A DNA stretch of 5,476 nt. It comes from Chloroflexota bacterium. GTDB taxonomy: Bacteria > Chloroflexota > Anaerolineae > Promineifilales > Promineifilaceae. Within the stretch, counting starts at the first letter, position 1. The number at the start of each line of letters is the position of its first letter. A program made the translations under genes and the position numbers. The stretch spans positions 1-5,476 of the forward strand of contig JAUVOB010000133.1 in NCBI GenBank assembly GCA_030599405.1. Reading direction: 5' to 3'. The notes under the pieces are model-generated. The model was not told the origin of the DNA, did no database searches, and saw only the letters and a list, made by a program, of their open reading frames with translations. Of this stretch, positions 1 through 4,952 are shown in pieces.

Positions 1-225
1 CGTGGCCAACACGTTGGTAATGGTCGAATATTCCCCGAAACCACCATGCAGCTCAGGAATCGCCGTCGGAATTAACCCAAACTCCCAACCGGCCTGAACG
101 ATATCTTCCGGAATAGAGCCCTCTTCTTCGGCGTCGCGATAGACTTTTCTGATCTTTGTTTCGGCAAATCGTCCAATTACGTCAACCAGCATCTTTTGCT
201 CTTCGTCAAGTTCAAATTCAAGCAT
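1..225 (-). CDS. Acyl-CoA dehydrogenase, N-terminal part (gene continues past the left edge)
   Basis: The first 75 residues read from an ATG at 225-223 and the frame is open to base 1. They match the N-terminal helical domain of FAD-dependent acyl-CoA dehydrogenases: an 'ELDEEQKML' opening helix, then 'RFAETKI', an acidic stretch with 'IPEDIVQAGWEFGL', and 'PELHGGFGEYS', equivalent to the usual 'P.eyGG.G' turn. The family oxidises acyl-CoA thioesters to trans-2-enoyl-CoA and passes electrons to ETF. The FAD-binding and catalytic Glu regions lie outside the window, so substrate range cannot be judged. AAGGTGG at 237-231 is a good ribosome binding site 5 nt before the ATG and supports this start. 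The gene follows folKP on the same strand after 43 nt with no visible terminator, so read-through from the folKP promoter is likely. Family call fairly sure; subfamily unknown. Confidence 0.82.
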   Translation of the reverse strand, partial: MLEFELDEEQKMLVDVIGRFAETKIRKVYRDAEEEGSIPEDIVQAGWEFGLIPTAIPELHGGFGEYSTITNVLAT

Positions 226-268
226 CAAGACCACCTTCTTTTCACTTGTAACGCATTTATCTCCAATA

Positions 269-1621
269 CTAACTTCTCACAATATGGTCAGACATCTTGG
301 CTACACGTACCATTGCCTCAATATCGTGAACGCGGACGATGTCAGCCCCTCGATCGATCGCAATGGCAACCACCGCTGCTGTTCCATCCACTCTCTGGTT
401 AGGTGGCAGATTCAAGGTATATCCAATAAAGGACTTCCGAGATGGCCCAACCAATATCGGATATCCCAGCTCCATGAAGCGATCCAGTTCATCGATTATC
501 CTCAGGTTTTGGGAGACTGTTTTGCCAAATCCGATCCCAGGATCGACTACTATGTGCCTCTTATGAATGCCAGCCTTTATAGCCAGATTCGCGATCTCTT
601 CTAGTTCTGCACGAATATCCTCAATCAGGTTGTCGTACTGGACACCAATATATCGACCTCCAAGACGTTCTTCTTGGTTGACATCTTTCGGTTTGCTACG
701 GTTATGCATCAAGACGATAGGGCATCGCGCATCGGCCACAGTTGATGCCATTTCTGGATCCATGCGTAAACCCCATACGTCATTAATCCAGCGTGCCCCG
801 ACCTCAAGTCCTGCTCGGGCCACTGAAGCCCTATAGGTGTCAACGGAGATGGGAACGTCAACAGAATTCGCAAGCGCTTCAATGGCAGGAACAACACGCT
901 TTAATTCCTCAACTGCCGTTATCGGCTTGCTACCTGGTCGGGTGCTTTCACCACCAACATCCAACAAATCAGCGCCAGCTTCAACGAACTGTCTCCCCTT
1001 TTCCACGATCCTTGAGACACCATTCCTCTCCTGGTACAGGCCATCTCCTGAGAAGCTGTCTGGAGTCACGTTTAGAATCCCCATGACGAAGGTTTTTACG
1101 CCCCAGGCAAGTTCTGTTGGCCGTCTTAATCGATTATGCGAGCTTTCTAGGCGTATAACCGTGCCCGCATCAACTTTCTCGAGCATGTCTGATACCGATC
1201 TGCCGTTTCTGGGATCGACGAGATCTGTGGAGATGTCGGCAAGAGGTACAAGGACAAAGGCGCGTTGATCGATTTGCGGGTGAGGAAGAGCGAGGTTCTC
1301 GTTTTCAAGGATCCAGTCATTGAAATAGATCAGGTCGATATCAATTAACCTAGGACCCCATTTTCCACCTGGAACTCGCCCCATTTTACGTTCTATTTCC
1401 TGACAATTTGCTAGGAATGACGCAGGTTCAAGAAGGGTTCTAACCTTCAGACAGATATTGAGGAACTCGGGTTGATCGACCAATCCCCACGGAGCGGTTT
1501 CATAGACCGGCGAGATCGCTTCGATGGCTGCCACCTCGCCCAGTGCATCCACAGCAAGTTGTAGGTTTTCGTGTCTACTTCCGAGGTTTGTTCCAAGGGA
1601 AAGGTAGACCAAGTTTGCCAC
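269..1621 (-). CDS. folKP: Bifunctional HPPK / dihydropteroate synthase (FolK-FolP fusion)
   Basis: A 450-residue fusion of two consecutive folate enzymes. Residues 1 to about 155 are 6-hydroxymethyl-7,8-dihydropterin pyrophosphokinase: 'LGTNLGSR' near residue 9, then the signature KWGPRLIDIDLIYF, with Mg-binding D94 and D96, W88 and R91. From about residue 173 comes dihydropteroate synthase, which condenses the pterin pyrophosphate with p-aminobenzoate: 'MGILNVTPDSF' (N184), 'DVGGESTRPG' (221-230), 'SVDT' (D261), 'DPGIGFGK' (360-367), 'GPSRKS' (392-397) and 'RVHD' (440-443). Both halves have normal length and intact catalytic motifs. F190 and P229 match the E. coli positions (F28, P64) whose changes give sulfonamide resistance; both are wild type. 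The start is GTG at 1621-1619: there is an in-frame TGA at 1639-1637 and no other start codon between. AAAGGGA at 1637-1631 is a weak ribosome binding site. The enzyme is cytosolic. Identity is very secure. Confidence 0.97.
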   Translation of the reverse strand: MANLVYLSLGTNLGSRHENLQLAVDALGEVAAIEAISPVYETAPWGLVDQPEFLNICLKVRTLLEPASFLANCQEIERKMGRVPGGKWGPRLIDIDLIYFNDWILENENLALPHPQIDQRAFVLVPLADISTDLVDPRNGRSVSDMLEKVDAGTVIRLESSHNRLRRPTELAWGVKTFVMGILNVTPDSFSGDGLYQERNGVSRIVEKGRQFVEAGADLLDVGGESTRPGSKPITAVEELKRVVPAIEALANSVDVPISVDTYRASVARAGLEVGARWINDVWGLRMDPEMASTVADARCPIVLMHNRSKPKDVNQEERLGGRYIGVQYDNLIEDIRAELEEIANLAIKAGIHKRHIVVDPGIGFGKTVSQNLRIIDELDRFMELGYPILVGPSRKSFIGYTLNLPPNQRVDGTAAVVAIAIDRGADIVRVHDIEAMVRVAKMSDHIVRS

Positions 1622-1652
1622 TGTCGATTGTCCCTTTCATGCTGGCTTCATG

Positions 1653-1663
1653 ACGCACTGCGT
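1653..1663. repeat. Perfect 5-1-5 inverted repeat (ACGCA-C-TGCGT)
   Basis: An 11-base perfect palindrome with a one-base centre lies just downstream of the predicted transcription start of folKP, in its leader. Its position would suit an operator, but a repeat this short is expected by chance about once in 1 kb. No known regulator is assigned. Confidence 0.3.
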
Positions 1664-1671
1664 TATACTAA

Positions 1672-1700
1672 AATATAGCACGTGGCCAATCTGGTGTCAA
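1672..1700 (-). promoter_or_regulatory. Sigma70-type promoter for folKP
   Basis: On the minus strand a consensus -35 box TTGACA (1700-1695) is followed by a 17-nt spacer and a -10 box TATATT (1677-1672), five of six matches to TATAAT. Transcription would start near 1665, giving a leader of about 44 nt before the GTG start of folKP. The box quality, ideal spacing and location directly upstream of a gene on that strand make this the best-supported promoter in the window. It may also serve the downstream acyl-CoA dehydrogenase gene. Confidence 0.75.
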
Positions 1701-1741
1701 GATGGTCAACCACCTCCTCGATCCGACTAGGTAACAGATTT

Positions 1742-1752
1742 GAACAGTGTTC
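1742..1752. repeat. Perfect 5-1-5 inverted repeat (GAACA-G-TGTTC)
   Basis: A second 11-base perfect palindrome in the divergent folKP/M23 spacer, 30 bp upstream of the peptidase start. It resembles a Gram-positive LexA box (GAAC-4 nt-GTTC), but the gap between the half-sites is 3 nt instead of 4, so it is not called as a LexA site. Possible operator; chance occurrence is not excluded. Confidence 0.3.
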
Positions 1753-1781
1753 TACTTCTCATTATGTGATATTTTCTAGCG

Positions 1782-3083
1782 GTGGTCATGAAACCAGCAA
1801 TGTCAAGAAAGAAGCATCTTATAATGGCGATGATCTTTGTGCATTCCATTTGGATCGCGCTGCTATCTGGAAGCCTATCAACCCTACTAGCCCAAGGCAC
1901 TTCTCCGCAGGTTATACATCTAGTCGAACCTGGTGATACCTGGCGAGCGTTGGCACTTCAATACGGAGTTTCCGAAGATGTAGTTCGCGGTGCAAATCCT
2001 CACATAAACAGTCGAGGCGAACCTGCCATCGGGACAGAAATCGTATTGCCAGTCGACGATCCACTCATCGAGAACAGGGGCCTGTTGATTCGATCCGTCA
2101 AGGCTGGATTACTAGAGCTCAGTACTCTACACAACGCTAATCCCTGGCAGCTAGCTCTTATTAATGATTTCCGAAGTCCCTATTCACCGCATCTAAATCG
2201 ACCGATATTCATTCCCGATGGCGAGACAATTCCGCGCGAGCTTCCAATCGGCTTCCGCTCTCTAGAACTTTCGGCATCTCCAATTCTGCCTGGCCAGGTG
2301 ATTGGCTTTAGAGCTCAACTAAATAGGCCAGTCTCTGTTACAGCAACCTTGGCAGATGTTCGTTTCGCCGTACCCCAGAAAGAGGATAGGGTAATAGGAA
2401 TTGCCGGCACAGGAGCGTTTTTCCCAACAGGTAACCATGATTTCACCGTTGCGGTTGAAGGATTTCCACCCTGGGTTCAACCCTTGAATATCAAACCAGG
2501 TATATGGACATACGAACAGATAAACCTTACGGGTTCGGCCGCAGCAATAGACCAGGCATCAATCAGGGAGGAATGGGAGAGGCTATCTACTGTATGGTCA
2601 ATGGTTTCTCCAGAGATCAGATGGCAAGCAACGTTCCGTCTACCCATTGACAATTTCCTCGAATTCAGTTCTCTGTATGGGGCACACCGCTCCTACAATG
2701 GCGGTCCGTACAGTTCGTATCACGAGGGCCTTGATTTCAGCGCTTACGGGGGTACACCTGTTCTCGCACCAGCCGCAGGCATAGTTACCCTAGCAGAGTT
2801 CTTATATGTTCGAGGAGGCGCCGTTATCATCGACCACGGTTACGGTGTTTTCAGCGGTCTGTACCATATGTCAGAGGTTCTCGTCCAACCAGGACAGCGC
2901 GTAGAGGCAGGACAGGTAATCGGAAGCGTGGGATCGACGGGGTTATCTACGGGTAACCATTTGCATTGGGACTTACTTGTCGGCGGGACACAGGTTGATC
3001 CGCTAACATGGCTTGACAGGGATCTCGGCTGCTGGCTACTTGAAGGTATTGGTACTGCCTGCGACCAGGGTGACGTCTCCTAA
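1782..3083 (+). CDS. Secreted LysM-domain M23 family metallopeptidase
   Basis: Up to 433 residues. A basic N-terminus (RKKH) and a hydrophobic segment at about 14-37 ending in 'LLA' look like a Sec signal peptide; no lipobox Cys. Residues 44-91 form a LysM peptidoglycan-binding domain ('HLVEPGDTWRALALQYGV' to 'GTEIVLPV'); 100-146 look like a second, degenerate LysM unit ending 'PIFIPD'. About 160-255 is a beta-rich linker domain I cannot name. The C-terminal M23 (LytM) domain, about 308-412, has all zinc and catalytic residues: H314 and D318 in 'HEGLDF', H362 in 'YHMS', and H393/H395 in 'GNHLHWD'. Such enzymes cleave peptide cross-links in peptidoglycan, so the likely role is wall remodelling outside the membrane. 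C417 and C427 may form a disulfide. The start is unsure: GTG 1782, ATG 1788 or ATG 1800 are possible after an in-frame TGA at 1767, and none has a clear ribosome binding site. The family call is secure; the natural substrate is inferred. Confidence 0.93.
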   Translation: MVMKPAMSRKKHLIMAMIFVHSIWIALLSGSLSTLLAQGTSPQVIHLVEPGDTWRALALQYGVSEDVVRGANPHINSRGEPAIGTEIVLPVDDPLIENRGLLIRSVKAGLLELSTLHNANPWQLALINDFRSPYSPHLNRPIFIPDGETIPRELPIGFRSLELSASPILPGQVIGFRAQLNRPVSVTATLADVRFAVPQKEDRVIGIAGTGAFFPTGNHDFTVAVEGFPPWVQPLNIKPGIWTYEQINLTGSAAAIDQASIREEWERLSTVWSMVSPEIRWQATFRLPIDNFLEFSSLYGAHRSYNGGPYSSYHEGLDFSAYGGTPVLAPAAGIVTLAEFLYVRGGAVIIDHGYGVFSGLYHMSEVLVQPGQRVEAGQVIGSVGSTGLSTGNHLHWDLLVGGTQVDPLTWLDRDLGCWLLEGIGTACDQGDVS

Positions 3084-3103
3084 TATCCCACCAAGAAAGA
3101 TGT

Positions 3104-3478
3104 TTAGCCACGCCAGATAGCTATCGCTAACAGAATCCAGCCGGCAATAAAGGCGACCCCACCGAGCGGCGTTATAGCCCCTAACCATTTTGTATCGGTG
3201 GCGCTGAGGAGATAGAGGCTACCAGAGAAAATCACAATACCAGTCACTATCAAGTACCCTGATGCATTTACCAAGTTCCCAGGCCATTTACTGGCAACCC
3301 AAGCGACGGCAAAAAGACCTAGCCCGTGAATAAGATGGTAGCGAACTGCCGTCTGGAAAGTGGATTCGAGGTGGGGTACTTTTTCAAAATAGCCCTCTAG
3401 AGTGTGCGCCCCAAATGCGCCTGCCGCTACGCCGAGCATCATGAAAACTGCTCCTAAGATCGCGAATGACTTTTCCAT
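3104..3478 (-). CDS. DUF423 (YgdD-like) integral membrane protein
   Basis: A 124-residue protein with four predicted membrane helices at about 5-25, 47-64, 71-92 and 98-122. The conserved DUF423 marks are present: 'GAFGAH' at 20-25, 'YHLIHGL' at 47-53, 'FSGSLYLLS' at 84-92 and 'ITPLGG' at 102-107. Length and topology are normal for the family. The molecular function of DUF423 is not established as far as I know; it is a small inner-membrane protein found widely in bacteria. The ATG at 3478-3476 is 7 nt downstream of the coaBC stop codon and its GAGGAG ribosome binding site overlaps that stop, so it is translated from a coaBC message, probably coupled. Its stop faces the M23 gene stop across 20 bp. 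Family call secure, function unknown. Confidence 0.93.
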   Translation of the reverse strand: MEKSFAILGAVFMMLGVAAGAFGAHTLEGYFEKVPHLESTFQTAVRYHLIHGLGLFAVAWVASKWPGNLVNASGYLIVTGIVIFSGSLYLLSATDTKWLGAITPLGGVAFIAGWILLAIAIWRG

Positions 3479-3481
3479 GGG

Positions 3482-3487
3482 CTCCTC
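3482..3487 (-). promoter_or_regulatory. Ribosome binding site of the DUF423 gene, overlapping the coaBC stop
   Basis: GAGGAG on the minus strand (3487-3482) lies 3 nt before the DUF423 ATG. Its first two bases are the last two bases of the coaBC TGA (3488-3486). A ribosome finishing coaBC would therefore occupy this site, which suggests translational coupling. The site is close to the start codon but supports the chosen start. Confidence 0.7.
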
Positions 3488-4718
3488 AATTTATCCGTAA
3501 GTCTAGGGCCTCAACAATAACCCTAATGATGTCTTCAGCGACAGCTGATTTGCTCTGCAATGGCATATTCATCAAGCGACCATCGGAACCGATTAAAATA
3601 ATGCGATTCGTGTCGACACTGAAGCCGCTATCCGCAGATCCAACATCGTTGATGGCGATGAAATCAAGGGCCTTTCGGACCAACTTCTCCCTTCCATACT
3701 CCATTAAGTTCTCGGTCTCAGCGGCAAATCCCAGCGAGACTAGTGGACGTCCTGTTTTCGCCTTTTGCGTTTTTACCTGCTCGAGGATATCAGGATTGCT
3801 TATCAAAGGAAGCCCAAGACCACCGCTAAAGGCTTGAGCCTTCTTTATCTTTTGCTTGCCCAATTCAGCAGGCCGGAAATCAGATACGGCCGCGGCCATG
3901 AGCAACACATCCGCGTCGGCTACCTCTTTGAGGACTGCGTCACTCATCTCAACCGCGGTATTAACCTGAATCATCCTGGCGCCTACGGGGCTGTTCAATT
4001 GAACGGGTCCGCTTATTAACGTGACATCGGCTCCGGCGTCCAATGCCGCCTGGGCCAGAGCGTAACCCTGTCTGCCGCTCGACCGATTGCTCAGGAAACG
4101 AACTGGATCTAGAGCCTCCTGGGTGGGTCCGGCGGTTACGATGATCTTCTTGTCTTTCAATGGGCCACCGCTGCTCAGTGCACGACGGATATGTCCCATT
4201 AGTTCAGTTGGCTCCAACAATCGTCCCAAACCCACTAAGCCTGATGCCATCCGGCCTTCGGCCGGTCCGGCGAACAGAAGACCGCGATCCTTTAATGTGG
4301 CCACATTTGCTTGGGTGGCAGGATTCGTATACATGCCAACATCCATTGCCGGTGCCATCAGAATCGGGCACCTTGCTGCTAAGGCGGTGATAGTCAACAA
4401 ATTGTCTGCCAGACCATGGGCAATCTTTGCTATCGTATGAGCTGTCGAAGGGGCGATAACAAATATGTCTGCCCCCTCCCCTAAGTTGACGTGTTGAATA
4501 TGATCATCAAGACTCCACATATCGGAATAGACCTCACGACCTGTTACGGAGCTGAGACTTAAGGGAGCGATGAACCGGCTGGCCGCCTCCGTCATAATCA
4601 CATCCACAAGGGCCCCATTTTGGGTCAGTTTGGATGCAAGATCTACCGATTTATAGCAAGCTATTGAGCCGGTGATTCCGAGCAAGATTCGCTTCTCTTG
4701 AAATATCGTGATGTCCAT
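3486..4718 (-). CDS. coaBC: Bifunctional phosphopantothenoylcysteine decarboxylase / phosphopantothenate-cysteine ligase
   Basis: A 410-residue CoaBC (Dfp) protein of normal length, acting in the cytosol in coenzyme A synthesis. The C-terminal CoaB half (about 187-410) joins cysteine to 4'-phosphopantothenate using CTP: 'VTAGPTQEALDPVRFLSNRSSG' region (N211), 'AAAVSDFRP' (275-283), 'KIKK' (290-293), 'NPDIL', 'FAAETENL' and 'DFIAINDVG'. The N-terminal CoaC half (about 8-180) is the FMN-dependent decarboxylase making 4'-phosphopantetheine: 'GITGSIACYK' (14-23), catalytic H76 in 'HVNLG', and 'APAMDVGMY' (122-130). Two CoaC positions differ from E. coli: the Asn of the PAMN motif is D126, and the flap Cys (C158 in E. 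coli) appears as S159 in 'MASGLVGLGRL'. The ATG start puts the usual 'RILLGITG' strand at residue 10; only a weak TAGG ribosome binding site precedes it. First gene of a two-gene operon with DUF423. Identity is very secure. Confidence 0.97.
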   Translation of the reverse strand: MDITIFQEKRILLGITGSIACYKSVDLASKLTQNGALVDVIMTEAASRFIAPLSLSSVTGREVYSDMWSLDDHIQHVNLGEGADIFVIAPSTAHTIAKIAHGLADNLLTITALAARCPILMAPAMDVGMYTNPATQANVATLKDRGLLFAGPAEGRMASGLVGLGRLLEPTELMGHIRRALSSGGPLKDKKIIVTAGPTQEALDPVRFLSNRSSGRQGYALAQAALDAGADVTLISGPVQLNSPVGARMIQVNTAVEMSDAVLKEVADADVLLMAAAVSDFRPAELGKQKIKKAQAFSGGLGLPLISNPDILEQVKTQKAKTGRPLVSLGFAAETENLMEYGREKLVRKALDFIAINDVGSADSGFSVDTNRIILIGSDGRLMNMPLQSKSAVAEDIIRVIVEALDLRIN

Positions 4719-4745
4719 GGCCTAAGTTTATGAAAAAGGCGGATA

Positions 4746-4775
4746 TATACAAGCTGCCTTTATTACTCCTGCCAA
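4746..4775 (-). promoter_or_regulatory. Candidate promoter for the coaBC-DUF423 operon
   Basis: On the minus strand TTGGCA (4775-4770) matches five of six bases of a -35 box. It is followed after 18 nt by TGTATA (4751-4746), a poor -10 box inside an AT-rich TGTATATATCC tract; TATATA at 4749-4744 is a better box but would need a 20-nt spacer. Transcription would start near 4739, about 20 nt before the coaBC ATG. Weak by sequence; supported mainly by position. Confidence 0.35.
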
Positions 4776-4792
4776 CTCCGTTTCCCTTCCGC

Positions 4793-4825
4793 GTTATGAG
4801 ACTGTCCGCTTCATCCGTCTATAAC
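4793..4825. repeat. Bulged 9-bp inverted repeat in the divergent spacer
   Basis: GTTATGAGAC (4793-4802) pairs with GTCTATAAC (4817-4825), giving nine base pairs with one bulged G and a 14-nt loop. No T-run follows on either strand, so it is not a normal intrinsic terminator. It lies upstream of both divergent genes, where it could bind a dimeric regulator. Function is inferred from position only. Confidence 0.35.
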
Positions 4826-4865
4826 AAAACAAAACACGCGATCGAAGCGACCATCATTAATCGGA

Positions 4866-4875
4866 GCACTAGTGC
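4866..4875. repeat. Perfect 10-bp palindrome GCACTAGTGC
   Basis: An uninterrupted perfect palindrome ending 20 bases before the TATAAT box of the rightward promoter, overlapping the place expected for its -35 element (about 4873-4878, TGCATT, a poor match). A repressor or activator bound here would control that promoter. A chance palindrome of this size is possible in a spacer of this length. Confidence 0.35.
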
Positions 4876-4895
4876 ATTTCATGTATCCTATCAGG

Positions 4896-4901
4896 TATAA
4901 T
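4896..4901 (+). promoter_or_regulatory. Consensus -10 box (TATAAT) for the right-edge gene
   Basis: TATAAT is a perfect -10 match, 51 bases upstream of the ATG at 4953, with transcription expected to start near 4908. There is no good -35 box at the right distance (TGCATT at 4873-4878 with 17 nt spacing) and no extended TG motif, so the promoter may depend on an activator. Confidence 0.5.
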
Positions 4902-4952
4902 TTGGATTGTGAAACCTCTCGCCTCAACGACTACTATCCCAGGTAAGTGCGG

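Noticed and set aside
709..897. A 62-codon minus-strand open frame inside folKP
   Set aside because: It is an out-of-frame overlap within the DHPS coding region.
837..1268. A 143-codon plus-strand open frame, and shorter ones at 196-402, 284-604, 339-566, 567-836 and 793-1086
   Set aside because: They lie opposite folKP, whose catalytic motifs are unmistakable on the minus strand; the plus-strand translations are low-complexity and match no family I know.
1742..1752. LexA/SOS box
   Set aside because: GAAC-AGT-GTTC has a 3-nt gap where the Gram-positive LexA box needs 4.
1682..1936. An 84-codon plus-strand open frame overlapping the start of the M23 gene
   Set aside because: It overlaps the signal peptide and LysM coding frame of the peptidase, and its product has no recognisable features.
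3084..3103. Possible bidirectional terminator between the convergent M23 and DUF423 genes
   Set aside because: Only 20 bp separate the stops; I could find no stable stem and no T-run on either strand.
3466..3837. Plus-strand open frames opposite coaBC (3466-3837, 3765-4019, 4087-4440, 4160-4390)
   Set aside because: They are antisense shadows of a well-conserved CoaBC gene, with no ribosome binding site or domain signal.
4793..4825. Intrinsic terminator or riboswitch in the coaBC upstream spacer
   Set aside because: The stem has no following T-run on either strand, it lies upstream of the likely coaBC promoter, and no riboswitch core is recognisable.
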